Shown piece by piece: positions 8,471-17,530 of a stretch of 64,000 nucleotides of DNA (within the stretch, counting starts at the first letter, position 1; each line of letters starts with the position of its first letter). The notes under the pieces are model-generated. The model did no database searches and was not told the origin of the DNA. It saw only the letters and a list, made by a program, of their open reading frames with translations. The translations under genes were made by a program, and so were the position numbers. This DNA comes from Streptomyces sp. NBC_01235 (GTDB lineage: Bacteria; Actinomycetota; Actinomycetes; Streptomycetales; Streptomycetaceae), in contig NZ_CP108513.1 in NCBI RefSeq assembly GCF_035989285.1, forward strand, positions 3,906,001-3,970,000. Reading direction: 5' to 3'.

Positions 8471-11055
8471 TGTCCACGGCCACCCCCACAATCGTGCTCG
8501 TCGGCCACGGCATGGTCGGCCAGCGCTTCCTCGAAGCGCTCGCCGAGCGCGGCCTGACCGCCACGCACCGCGTGGTCGTGCTGTGCGAGGAGCCACGCCC
8601 GGCGTACGACCGCGTAGCGCTCACCTCGTACTTCTCGGGCAAGACGCCCGAGGATCTGTCGATGACCGACATGGCGTTCATCGAGACGCACGGCATCGAA
8701 CTGTACGTCGGCGACCCGGCGGAGAGCGTCGACCGCGAGGCGAAGAAGGTCACCGCCCGCTCCGGCCAGGTCTTCGAGTACGACACCCTCGTCCTCGCCA
8801 CCGGCTCGTTCCCCTTCGTCCCGCCGGTCCCCAACAAGGACGCCCAGGGCTGCTTCGTCTACCGCACGATCGAGGACCTCCTCGCGATCGAGGAGTACGC
8901 CAGGACGGCGACGACCGGCGCGGTGGTCGGCGGCGGTCTGCTGGGCCTGGAGGCCGCGGGTGCGCTGAAGGGCCTCGGACTCACCTCCCACATCGTGGAG
9001 TTCGCGCCCCGTCTGATGCCCGTCCAGGTCGACGAGGGCGGCGGCGCTGCCCTGCTGCGCACCATCGAGGACATGGGCCTGTCCGTCCACACGGGCGTGG
9101 GCACGCAGGAGATCGTGGTCGACGAGTCCGGCGCCGTCACCGGCATGAAGCTGTCCGACGGCTCCGAACTCGCCACCGACCTGGTGGTGTTCAGCGCCGG
9201 CGTCCGCCCCCGCGACCAGCTGGCCCGCGAGTCCGGGCTGACGGTCGGCGAGCGCGGCGGCATCGCCGTCGACGAGCAGTGCCGTACGGTCAGCGACCCG
9301 CACGTCTTCGCGATCGGCGAGTGCGCGCTGGCGGCGGACGGCCGGGTGTACGGCCTGGTGGCCCCCGGTTACGAGCAGGCGGAGACGGCCGCCGCGACGA
9401 TCGCCCAGGACGAGGCCGAGTTCACCGGCGCCGACCTCTCCACCAAGCTGAAGCTGCTCGGCGTGGACGTGGCGTCCTTCGGCGACGCGCACGGCACCGC
9501 CGAGGACTGCCTGGACGTCGTCTACTCCGACTCCCGCTCGGGCCTGTACAAGAAGCTGGTCATCGGCCGGGACGGCACGCTGCTCGGCGGCATCCTGGTC
9601 GGCGACGCCGACGCGTACGGCACGCTGCGCGCGTTCACCGGGTCCGTACCGCCCGTCTCCCCCGAGTCGCTGGTCCTGCCGGCCGGTGCCGGGGAGTCCG
9701 TCCAGCTCGGCCCCTCCGCCCTCCCGGACGAGGCGATCATCTGCTCCTGCCACAATGTCAGCAAGGGCACGATCCGGGGCGCGGTGACGGAGCACTCGTG
9801 CACCACCGTGCCCGAGGTGAAGAAGTGCACCAAGGCCGGTACCGGCTGCGGCAGTTGCGTGAAGGTGCTCGGCCAGCTCGTCACCGCCGAGCTGGAGGCC
9901 GGCGGCGTCGAGGTCGACAAGGGCCTGTGCGGCTGCTTCGGGCAGACCCGCGAGGAGCTCTACGAGATCGTCCTCGCCCTGCGCATCAACACCTACCAGG
10001 ACCTCCTCGACCGCTACGGCCGGGAGGACGCCCGGGGCGGCGACGGCTGCGACGTCTGCAAGCCCGCGGTCGCCTCGATCATCGCCTCCCTCGCCCCGAC
10101 GATCGGCGCGAGCGGCTACGTCCTGGACGGCGAGCAGGCGGCGCTGCAGGAGACCAACGACCACTTCCTCGCCAACCTCCAGAAGAACGGCTCCTACTCG
10201 GTCGTCCCGCGCATCCCCGGCGGTGAGATCACCCCCGAGGGCCTGATCGTGATCGGCGAGATCGCCCGCGACTTCGGCCTCTACACGAAGATCACCGGCG
10301 GTCAGCGCATCGACATGTTCGGCGCGCGGGTCGAGCAACTCCCGCTGATCTGGACCCGGTTGGTCGACGCCGGCTTCGAGTCCGGCCACGCCTACGGCAA
10401 GTCCCTGCGCACGGTGAAGTCCTGCGTCGGCCAGACCTGGTGCCGCTACGGCGTCCAGGACTCCGTCCGCATGGCGATCGACCTGGAGCTGCGCTACCGG
10501 GGCCTCAGGTCCCCGCACAAGCTCAAGTCGGCCGTGTCGGGCTGCGCCCGCGAGTGCGCCGAGGCGCAGTCGAAGGACTTCGGCGTCATCGCCACCTCCA
10601 ACGGCTGGAACCTCTACGTCGGCGGCAACGGCGGCGCCACCCCGCGCCACGCCGACCTGCTCGCCCAGGACCTCACCGACGCCGAACTGATCCGCCTCAT
10701 CGACCGGTTCCTGATGTTCTACATCCGCACCGCCGACCGCCTGGAGCGCACCTCCACCTGGCTGGAGCGGATCCCCGGCGGCCTGGACCACGTCCGCGAC
10801 GTGGTCGTGGAGGACTCCCTCGGCATCTGCGAGGAGCTGGAGTCCCTTATGACGGCCCACGTGGCGCACTACGCCGACGAGTGGGCGACCACCATCAACG
10901 ACCCCGAGAAGCTCGCCCGGTTCGTGTCCTTCGTCAACGCGCCGGACACCCCCGACCCGGTCGTCGGCTTCGTCCCCGAGCGCGACCAGATCAAGCCCGA
11001 CCTGCCGCTGCTGACCATCGGCCACCGTCCCCTGGAAGGGAGCACCCAGCGATGA
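8470..11055 (+). CDS. nirB: Assimilatory nitrite reductase, large subunit
   Basis: An 861-residue cytoplasmic enzyme reducing nitrite to ammonium with NADH. Order of parts: FAD domain (IVLVGHGMVGQRF), NAD domain (VVGGGLLGLEAAGAL), a BFD-like [2Fe-2S] domain (ICSCHNVSKGTIRGAV, CTKAGTGCGSC), a second Cys-rich piece (GDGCDVCKP), then the sulfite/nitrite reductase hemoprotein domains. The siroheme/4Fe-4S ligands are the C-X5-C pair Cys652/658 and the C-X3-C pair Cys692/696. Length and order are normal. It overlaps the preceding and following genes, so the three are translated together. Confidence 0.96.
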   Translation: MSTATPTIVLVGHGMVGQRFLEALAERGLTATHRVVVLCEEPRPAYDRVALTSYFSGKTPEDLSMTDMAFIETHGIELYVGDPAESVDREAKKVTARSGQVFEYDTLVLATGSFPFVPPVPNKDAQGCFVYRTIEDLLAIEEYARTATTGAVVGGGLLGLEAAGALKGLGLTSHIVEFAPRLMPVQVDEGGGAALLRTIEDMGLSVHTGVGTQEIVVDESGAVTGMKLSDGSELATDLVVFSAGVRPRDQLARESGLTVGERGGIAVDEQCRTVSDPHVFAIGECALAADGRVYGLVAPGYEQAETAAATIAQDEAEFTGADLSTKLKLLGVDVASFGDAHGTAEDCLDVVYSDSRSGLYKKLVIGRDGTLLGGILVGDADAYGTLRAFTGSVPPVSPESLVLPAGAGESVQLGPSALPDEAIICSCHNVSKGTIRGAVTEHSCTTVPEVKKCTKAGTGCGSCVKVLGQLVTAELEAGGVEVDKGLCGCFGQTREELYEIVLALRINTYQDLLDRYGREDARGGDGCDVCKPAVASIIASLAPTIGASGYVLDGEQAALQETNDHFLANLQKNGSYSVVPRIPGGEITPEGLIVIGEIARDFGLYTKITGGQRIDMFGARVEQLPLIWTRLVDAGFESGHAYGKSLRTVKSCVGQTWCRYGVQDSVRMAIDLELRYRGLRSPHKLKSAVSGCARECAEAQSKDFGVIATSNGWNLYVGGNGGATPRHADLLAQDLTDAELIRLIDRFLMFYIRTADRLERTSTWLERIPGGLDHVRDVVVEDSLGICEELESLMTAHVAHYADEWATTINDPEKLARFVSFVNAPDTPDPVVGFVPERDQIKPDLPLLTIGHRPLEGSTQR

Positions 11056-11411
11056 CCCTGGCACCCGAGACCACCGACCTCAAGATCCACCTGCGGCTGG
11101 AGGAGGGCGGCGAGGACTGGTTCACAGTCTGCGACCTCGCCCAGCTGCTCCCCGGCCGGGGCGTGGCCGCCCTGCTGCCGGACGGCCGCCAGGTCGCCCT
11201 GTTCCGCGACCGGGCGGGCGAACTGTACGCCGTCGACAACCGCGACCCGTTCGGCGGCGCGGCCGTCCTCTCCCGCGGCCTGACCGGCACCCACCAGGGC
11301 CGCCCGTTCGTCGCCTCCCCGCTGCTCAAGCAGCGTTTCGACCTGCGGAGCGGGGAGTGCCTGGACGACGAGACGGTGCGCATCGCGACGTACGAGGTAC
11401 GCGCGGCCTGA
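11052..11411 (+). CDS. nirD: Nitrite reductase small subunit
   Basis: A 119-residue Rieske-fold subunit of NADH-nitrite reductase. The ATGA overlap with nirB fixes the start. The sequence DWFTVCDLAQLLPGRGVAAL and YAVDNRDPFGGAAVLSRGL is typical; the Rieske Cys/His ligands are absent, as is usual for NirD. The last codons run directly into a 15-bp tandem repeat tract, whose first unit shares the stop codon. Confidence 0.94.
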   Translation: MTLAPETTDLKIHLRLEEGGEDWFTVCDLAQLLPGRGVAALLPDGRQVALFRDRAGELYAVDNRDPFGGAAVLSRGLTGTHQGRPFVASPLLKQRFDLRSGECLDDETVRIATYEVRAA

Positions 11412-11707
11412 CGACGCGCGGCCTGACGGCGGATCGCCCGATGGCGGGCGGACTGACGGCGGGCGGCCTGAGGGCGGGCGGCCTGGCGGAGGATCGCCCG
11501 ACGGCGGGCGGACTGACGGCGGACCGCCCGACGACGCACGGACTGGCGGAGGATCGCCCGACGGCGGGCAGACTGACGGCGGACCGCCCGACGACGCACG
11601 GACTGGCGGAGGATCGCCTGACGGCGGGCGGACTGACGGCGGGCGGCCTGAGGGCGGGCGGCCTGGCGGAGGATCGCCCGACGGCGGGCAGACTGACGGC
11701 GGGCGGA
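11408..11707. repeat. Minisatellite of 20 tandem 15-bp units
   Basis: Exactly twenty 15-bp units fill 300 bp from the nirD stop codon to 11707. Unit types include CTGACGGCGGGCGGA, CTGGCGGAGGATCGC, CCGACGGCGGGCGGA and CCGACGACGCACGGA. They are ordered in higher-order blocks (units 4-7 resemble 16-19; 9-11 resemble 13-14). As the unit is a multiple of three, several frames stay open on both strands, but no start or ribosome site supports a protein. It separates the convergent nirD and sensor kinase genes. Confidence 0.92.
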
Positions 11708-11747
11708 CTGACGGGCGCGATGTCCCTTGCCCGCCTCGTCCGATCTT

Positions 11748-13250
11748 TCACCGTCGGCCGGGGGCCGTGCTCTGCAGCGGTCTGGCCGGCCGGGGTGCGG
11801 GCACGCCCGGCCGGGCCGGTACCGCCGGGAGCCGGACCACCGCGTCGAGGCCGCCGCGCGGCGCCTGCCGCAGATTCACCTCGCCTCCGCTCGCGTGGGC
11901 GAGGCGCTGCACCAGGGCGAGGCCGAGGCCGGTACCCCCCTTGGGGGCGTCCGGAGCGCGCCAGAAGCGGTCGAAGGCGCGCCGGCGCTGCTCCTCGGTC
12001 ATGCCGGGACCCTCGTCCATCACGTGCAGCTCGACCCACGCCGGGCCCACCGCGCGGTGCGGCTGCCGGTGCGGGAAGCGGCGCTCGTAGGGTGTGCGGG
12101 GCGTGTGGTGGCGCGGGTCGATCGAGACCGTGGAGCCGGGGGGCGCCACCCGCAGGGCGTTGGAGAGCAGGTTGTCGAGGATCTGCTCCACCGCCCCGGG
12201 CAGCGCCAGCACCTCGCCCGCGTAGTCCCCGGCCAGCGCCAGCCAGACGCCGTGCTGCTCGAACAGCGGCGTCCAGGCCCGGTGGCGTTCCGCGCACACC
12301 CGGCCCAGATCGACCGTCTCCCGTTCGGCGGCGCTCTCGTCGAGCCGGGCCATCGCGAGCAGCCCCTCGACCATCCGGGCCAGCCGGTCGGTCTCGGTCA
12401 GCGCGGCGGTCAGCGAGCCCCGCGCGTTCAGGGCGATGTCGTTCTCCAGGTTCTCCAGCCGCAGCCGCAGCGCCGCGAGGGGCGTCTTCAGCTGGTGCGA
12501 GGCCTCGCCGGCGAAGGCCCGCTGGGAGGCCAGGAGGTGCTCCAGGCGGGCGGCGGTGCGGTTGAAGGTCGCGGCGAGACTGCGGACCTCCGGCGGCCCC
12601 TTGGTGATCGCGACGGGTGCGACGGAGCCGCCGACGGCCAACTCGTGGGTGGCGTGCTCCAGTTCACGGATGGGGCGGCCGGTCCAGCGGGCGATGACGA
12701 ACCCCAGGGCGGCGACCGCGGTGAGCGCGGCGAGCCCGCCGAGGGCCAGCAACAGCCAGACGTGATGGACGCGTTCGGACACCATCCGGGTCGGCACGGT
12801 GATCCGGACGGCGCCCTGCCCCTCGACGCCGTGCCGGACCGGGGTGGCCACCGCGAGGTACTGCACCCCGCCGATGGTGGAGGTGCGGACGTCGGCCGTC
12901 GCCGTCCCCCGCAGCGCGGCGGCGATACCCGGCCAGGAGGCGAGCTCGCTCTCCTCGCTCCCGGTGAGCGGGTGCGAGGTGGCCAGCAGCGAGCCGTTCT
13001 CGTCGACGATCAGCACCTTGCCGCCGATGCGTTCGGCGCAGTGCGCGGCCCGCTCGGGCAGGTCCTGCGCCGCCCGGCCGGCCGAGATGGACAGCGAGGC
13101 GAACGCCGACACCGACTCCGCCTCGTCCTTCGCCGCGTTGATCACCCGCTCCCGCTCGCCGCGCGAGTACACGAAACCCAGCGGGATCTCCAGACAGACC
13201 AGGACCAGCGCGGCGAGCGTGAGATAGCTGAGCAGCAACCGACGGGTCAT
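11748..13250 (-). CDS. Sensor histidine kinase of an OmpR-type two-component pair
   Basis: A 500-residue membrane kinase. Two transmembrane helices (about residues 7-27 and 163-186) flank a 135-residue extracellular sensor. HAMP follows (WTGRPIRELEHA), then the dimerisation box GEASHQLKTPLAAL with phospho-His252, the N box NLLSNALRVA, and G boxes MDEGPGM and GGTGLGLALV. The ATGA overlap with the regulator gene at 13247-13250 fixes the start and shows coupled translation. The signal is unknown. The C-terminus carries a Pro/Arg-rich tail. Confidence 0.92.
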   Translation of the reverse strand: MTRRLLLSYLTLAALVLVCLEIPLGFVYSRGERERVINAAKDEAESVSAFASLSISAGRAAQDLPERAAHCAERIGGKVLIVDENGSLLATSHPLTGSEESELASWPGIAAALRGTATADVRTSTIGGVQYLAVATPVRHGVEGQGAVRITVPTRMVSERVHHVWLLLALGGLAALTAVAALGFVIARWTGRPIRELEHATHELAVGGSVAPVAITKGPPEVRSLAATFNRTAARLEHLLASQRAFAGEASHQLKTPLAALRLRLENLENDIALNARGSLTAALTETDRLARMVEGLLAMARLDESAAERETVDLGRVCAERHRAWTPLFEQHGVWLALAGDYAGEVLALPGAVEQILDNLLSNALRVAPPGSTVSIDPRHHTPRTPYERRFPHRQPHRAVGPAWVELHVMDEGPGMTEEQRRRAFDRFWRAPDAPKGGTGLGLALVQRLAHASGGEVNLRQAPRGGLDAVVRLPAVPARPGVPAPRPARPLQSTAPGRR

Positions 13251-14224
13251 CGGTAGGCCGCCGTGTGGTGGGGGGACTGGTCGGGCTGGTCGAACTGGTG
13301 GGTCCGGGTGAAGTCGTGGGACTGGTGGGGGTAGGAGGGCGGGGGTTCGTACGCCGTCGGCGGCTCGTACGGCGCGGGCGAAGGCTCGTAGGGCGACGGC
13401 GACGGCTCGTACGCGGGCGGCGTCGATGCCTGCGGTGCGTCCGGGAAGGCGGTGTGCACGGACAGCCGGAAGCCCACTCCGCGCAGGGTCTGGATCCACG
13501 CCGGGTTGCCCAGCTTCCGGCGCAGGGTGGCCACATGGACGTCGAGCGTCTTCGTCGGCCCCTGGTAGTGCGGGTCCCATACCCGGTCGAGGATCTGCTG
13601 CCGCGAGTACACGGCCCCCGGATCCTCGGTGAGCAGCGCCAGCAGCTCGAACTCCTTGGGCGTCAGCGCGACCGACTCCTGCCCCACCCAGACCTGCCGG
13701 GTCCGCCGGTCGACGACGAGGGGGCCGACGGCGGCGGCCGTGGCCACAGGCGGCGCGGGCACGGGCGCGGGCGGCACGGGCACGGGTTCCCGGGCCGGGG
13801 CGGCGGCGTTCGCGAAGGACTCGCCACCGAACGCCTCTGCTCCCGGGAACTCCCTTTCCGCAAGCCCCCGTTGGGCCCGCCGGGTCACCGCGCGCACCCG
13901 CGCCACCAGCTCGCGCATGCTGAAGGGCTTCGCCAGGTAGTCGTCCGCGCCCAGCTCCAGGCCCAGTACGCGGTCGGCCTCCTCGCCCCGCGCGCTGAGG
14001 ATGATGATGGGGACGTCGGAGGTCTGCCGGATGCCCCGGCAGACGTCGATACCGTCGATGTCGGGCAACCCCAGGTCGAGCAGGACGACATCGCCGTACG
14101 GACCCCTCAACCCCTCGCTGCCGGTGCCGACGTGATGCACCGTCAATCCGAAGTTACCGAGGCCCTCGACGAGCGGTTCGGCGATCGTCCGGTCGTCCTC
14201 GATGAGCAGGACTCGTACACCCAT
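13247..14224 (-). CDS. OmpR-family response regulator with a long Pro/Tyr-rich tail
   Basis: A 325-residue regulator. The receiver domain holds the acidic pocket (LLIEDD), phospho-acceptor Asp50 (DVVLLDLGLPD) and Lys in LAKPFSM. A 60-residue Ala/Pro linker precedes the winged helix (VALTPKEFELLALL, TKTLDVHVATLRRKLG). After the DNA-binding domain an extra tail of about 60 residues repeats YEP(S/P)P motifs and ends in a His/Gln/Asp-rich segment; most relatives of about 230 residues lack this. The start MGVRVLLIEDD at 14224 is chosen because the receiver domain begins there. Confidence 0.92.
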   Translation of the reverse strand: MGVRVLLIEDDRTIAEPLVEGLGNFGLTVHHVGTGSEGLRGPYGDVVLLDLGLPDIDGIDVCRGIRQTSDVPIIILSARGEEADRVLGLELGADDYLAKPFSMRELVARVRAVTRRAQRGLAEREFPGAEAFGGESFANAAAPAREPVPVPPAPVPAPPVATAAAVGPLVVDRRTRQVWVGQESVALTPKEFELLALLTEDPGAVYSRQQILDRVWDPHYQGPTKTLDVHVATLRRKLGNPAWIQTLRGVGFRLSVHTAFPDAPQASTPPAYEPSPSPYEPSPAPYEPPTAYEPPPSYPHQSHDFTRTHQFDQPDQSPHHTAAYR

Positions 14225-14476
14225 GCGTTCCCGTCTCTCCCGTGAACCGAATTCGCGTGTTCCGTGGATCCGTTGTTCCGTCACGCTACAAGAACGGTCA
14301 GGAAAACGCCGCACACCCCCCGGACAATGTGAGCAGCGGCTCAACTCCGGACGAAAACTGCCCCATTCTTGTCGGCGGTTTAGTGTTCCTCTAACCTTCG
14401 CCTGGCAAACGCTCCTCTACGGTGGTGAGGAACTGGTCGGACCCCCACGTCGACCAGCTCTGAACTGGGAGGATCC

Positions 14477-15082
14477 GTGAAGGCATTGCTGGACCGCGCC
14501 CGCTCGTTCAAACGACGGGTCAACTTCGAAAGCGGCGAATACCGGCGGCTGGCAGAGGGCCAATATCCCGAGGCATTGTTCATCACCTGCTCGGACTCGC
14601 GGGTGATACCCGCCCTGATCACGGGCGCACGGCCCGGTGAGATATTCGAGCTGCGAAACGCGGGAAATATCGTTCCGCCGCACGACCGACAGGGCGCCTC
14701 GGGCGAGGCGGCCACCATCGAGTACGCACTGGAGGTGCTCGGCGTTCAGGACATCGTGGTGTGCGGCCACTCCCACTGCGGTGCGATGGGCGCCCTCAAG
14801 TCCGGCGACGACCTCTCCGCCCTGCCCGGCGTGGACGCCTGGCTGCAGCTGGCCCGCCCGAGGCTCGCGCCCGTCCTGGACGGCCATGTCGAGGACCCGT
14901 CGATGCCGGACGTCGCCCAACTTAACGTCGTCAACCAGCTTGCCATGCTGCGGAGTTACCCGGCGACGCGTCGGCGTCTCGAGGGGGGACGGCTGCGCCT
15001 GCACGGCTGGTACTACGAGGTGGACACCGGCCAGGTGCACGAACTGGACGAGGACGGTCTCTTCCGGGTGCACGCGGCATGA
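14477..15082 (+). CDS. Beta-class carbonic anhydrase
   Basis: A 201-residue zinc enzyme interconverting CO2 and bicarbonate. Zinc ligands are Cys38, His98 and Cys101 (ITCSDSR; CGHSHCG), with the Asp40-Arg42 dyad. The GTG start follows GGGAGGATCC. It overlaps the SulP transporter gene by ATGA, so the enzyme can supply or consume the bicarbonate moved by the transporter. The 252-bp divergent region towards the response regulator holds both promoters. Confidence 0.95.
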   Translation: MKALLDRARSFKRRVNFESGEYRRLAEGQYPEALFITCSDSRVIPALITGARPGEIFELRNAGNIVPPHDRQGASGEAATIEYALEVLGVQDIVVCGHSHCGAMGALKSGDDLSALPGVDAWLQLARPRLAPVLDGHVEDPSMPDVAQLNVVNQLAMLRSYPATRRRLEGGRLRLHGWYYEVDTGQVHELDEDGLFRVHAA

Positions 15083-17178
15083 GCGGCGCACATGCCACCA
15101 GGACCCGCGGCTCCAGGGCCCGCGACGCGAGGGCCGCCACCCCTACGGACACGGCGAAGCCCCAGAACACCCCGAACACCCCGAACGCTCCGAAGGGCCA
15201 GAAGGACCTGAAGGGGCCGAAAGACCCGAAGGGGGAGAAGGGGGAGAAGGGGCAGAAAGGCCCGAAGGCCGATCTGGCCACCGAGATCACCGCGTCCCTC
15301 GTCGTCTTCCTGGTCGCTCTGCCGCTGTGCATCGGCGTGGCCGTCGCCTCCGGTGTCTCCGCCGAGCTGGGCATCATCTCGGGCGTCATCGGCGGTCTGG
15401 TGGTGGGCGCCGCGCGCGGCAGCACGCTCCAGGTGAGCGGCCCGGCCGCCGGTCTCGCCGCGCTGGTCGCGGAGACCGTGCTGGAGTACGGCGTGGCCAT
15501 GCTCGGCGTGATCGTCCTGTTCTCCGGTCTCCTCCAGATCGTCCTCGGCCTGGTGAGACTGGGCCGGTTCTTCCAGGCGATCTCGCTGGCCGTCGTCCAG
15601 GGCATGCTCGCGGGCATCGGCCTGCCGCTGATGTTCAGCCAGGCGTACCCGGCGATGGACGCGAAGGCCCCCGGCACCCCGCTGGAGAACATGGCCGGCA
15701 TCCCCGGCCTGCTCGCGGACACCGCCGCCGACCCGCAGGCGCTGATCGCGGCCGGCCTGGGCGTCGTCACGGTCGTCCTGAGCTTTCTGTGGAAGAAGAC
15801 GCCGGGGCCGGTCAAGAAGGTGCCCGCGGCCCTCGTCGCGGTGGGCATCGGCATCGCGGTCGCCGCGCTCCCGGGCGTTGACGTCAAGACGCTCCAGGTG
15901 GGCAACCTGCTGGCCTCGGTCGACGTACCCGGCCCGGAGCAGTTCGCGGGCCTGGCGGACGCCGGGATCATCACCGCGATCCTGACCTTCACCGTGATCG
16001 CCTCGGCGGAGTCCCTGTTCACGGCCGCAGCGGTGGACCGGATGCACGACGGGCCGCGCACCCGCTACAACCCCGAGCTGATCGCCCAGGGCGCGGGGAA
16101 CACCCTCGCCGGGCTGGTGGGCGCGCTGCCCATCACGGCGGTGGTGGCCCGCAGTTCGGCGAACGTGCAGGCAGGCGCAAAGACCCGGCTCTCCCGCACT
16201 CTGCACGGCCTGTGGCTGCTCGCCTTCGCCCTCCTGCTCCCCCAGGTGCTGGCCCTGATCCCGATCTCGGTCCTCGCGGGCGTGCTCGTCCACAGCGGCT
16301 GGAAGCTCTTCGCGCCCGAGGAGTTCCCGAAGATGTGGCGGCAGGACCGCGGCGAGTTCGCGGTCATGACGATCACCACGCTGGTCATCGTGGCGACGGC
16401 GCTCCTGGAGGGTGTCCTGATCGGCCTCGCGGCAGGCATCGTGCTGGCCGCGGTGCGCATGTCTCAGACGGTCGTCCGGCAGCACGTCGAGGACGACACC
16501 GCGAAGGTGGTGATGGCCGGCAACGCGACCTTCCTTCGGCTGCCCCAGGTCATCGAGGCGCTGGAGTCGGCCGCCGAGGCCGGCAAACCCCGGATCCGGC
16601 TCGACCTCACCGGCGTGACCCACCTCGACCACGCCTGCCGCAGCCAGGTGGGGGAGTTCACCGCCCAGCAGCGCGGCAAGGGCCTACGCGTGGAGCTGTT
16701 GATGCCGGGCCCGGCGAAACGACTGCCCACCGGGCCTGCGGGGTCTGCCGGGTCTGCCGGGTCTGCGGAGTCTGAAGGGTCTGCCAGGCCCGTGGGACCC
16801 GGGGGGTCCGTGGGGTCCATGGGGTCCATGGGGTCCATGGGGTCCATGGGGTCCGTGAGCGAGGACATGGCACCGGCGGCCGACCACCCCATGCCCACGC
16901 AGCCCGACCCACTGCCCCGCCGCCGGCCCGTCCCGGCACCCGCCACCGCGTCCGTCGCCGCTCCCGGCCCGACCGCCGAGTGGTTCTACCTGGACACGAC
17001 TCCGATGCCGGAGGACTTCGCGCAGAGGTACACGGAGGAGTACGCGGACGAGTACACCCCGGAGTACGCACAGGGGTACCGGCACGGCTACGGACAGGAA
17101 TCCGGGCAGGGGTACGGGCATGGGCAGGGGTACGGGCAGGAGTACGGGCACGGGTACTCGCAGGGGTACGCCCCCTGA
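15079..17178 (+). CDS. SulP-family anion (probably bicarbonate) transporter with STAS domain and low-complexity tails
   Basis: A 699-residue inner-membrane transporter. After a 65-residue cytoplasmic leader built of KGxKGx and KDPKGEK repeats come about ten to twelve membrane helices (ITASLVVFLVALPLCIGVAV and others; SGPAAGLAA is the SulP signature), then a STAS domain (RIRLDLTGVTHLDHAC). The remaining 150 residues are unusual: GSAGSAGSA and SMGSMGSMGSMG runs, then a Gly/Tyr/Gln/His-rich tail (GYGHGQGYGQEYGHGYSQG). Pairing with carbonic anhydrase in one operon points to bicarbonate rather than sulfate. Confidence 0.9.
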   Translation: MSGAHATRTRGSRARDARAATPTDTAKPQNTPNTPNAPKGQKDLKGPKDPKGEKGEKGQKGPKADLATEITASLVVFLVALPLCIGVAVASGVSAELGIISGVIGGLVVGAARGSTLQVSGPAAGLAALVAETVLEYGVAMLGVIVLFSGLLQIVLGLVRLGRFFQAISLAVVQGMLAGIGLPLMFSQAYPAMDAKAPGTPLENMAGIPGLLADTAADPQALIAAGLGVVTVVLSFLWKKTPGPVKKVPAALVAVGIGIAVAALPGVDVKTLQVGNLLASVDVPGPEQFAGLADAGIITAILTFTVIASAESLFTAAAVDRMHDGPRTRYNPELIAQGAGNTLAGLVGALPITAVVARSSANVQAGAKTRLSRTLHGLWLLAFALLLPQVLALIPISVLAGVLVHSGWKLFAPEEFPKMWRQDRGEFAVMTITTLVIVATALLEGVLIGLAAGIVLAAVRMSQTVVRQHVEDDTAKVVMAGNATFLRLPQVIEALESAAEAGKPRIRLDLTGVTHLDHACRSQVGEFTAQQRGKGLRVELLMPGPAKRLPTGPAGSAGSAGSAESEGSARPVGPGGSVGSMGSMGSMGSMGSVSEDMAPAADHPMPTQPDPLPRRRPVPAPATASVAAPGPTAEWFYLDTTPMPEDFAQRYTEEYADEYTPEYAQGYRHGYGQESGQGYGHGQGYGQEYGHGYSQGYAP

Positions 17179-17343
17179 CGCGGCCCGGGCGGGCAGCGTA
17201 GGTACAGGTCACGTGCGGCCGGCCGCCCGCACAACCCCCGCGCTTCCGCACCCCCGCACCCCCCGATGCGGCCGCAACCCCGGTGCGCGGCCCGGTGTCC
17301 CTCAGGACATCGGCCGCGCACCGCAGCGCAGCCGGCGGAGATC

Positions 17344-17530
17344 CGGGGGGACGAATGGGATTCCGGTCCGGACGAAGGACACCACCGCCCGCCGGATCAA
17401 CGGCAGCCCCGGCGGCGCCTTCGACGTGACGACGGGCCTGCTGGACCGCACGGCGTACGGCTACGCGAGGGACTCGACCATGTTGGTGTGGGACTTCGAG
17501 CTCAGGCGGCTCGGGCGGCTCAGGGCTTGA
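17344..17530 (+). pseudogene. Possible gene remnant in the SulP-SDR gap
   Basis: Between the transporter and the SDR gene (341 bp), a frame without its own start reads NGSPGGAFDVTTGLLDRTAY and DSTMLVWDFELRRL to a TGA that overlaps the SDR stop. The composition looks protein-like rather than random, suggesting the tail of a lost gene. I do not recognise the family. The rest of the gap shows nothing clear. Confidence 0.25.

Noticed and set aside
8311..11064. 917-codon open frame on the minus strand opposite nirB
   Set aside because: It mirrors nirB codon by codon, has low-complexity Gly/Val/Asp composition and no motif; it is the usual high-GC antisense shadow.
11408..11707. CRISPR array
   Set aside because: Units are contiguous 15-mers without spacers and no cas genes are near.
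11357..12565. Repeat protein encoded by the 15-bp array on the plus strand
   Set aside because: It would start inside nirD, has no ribosome site, and runs antisense into the sensor kinase; open frames are forced by the 15-bp unit.
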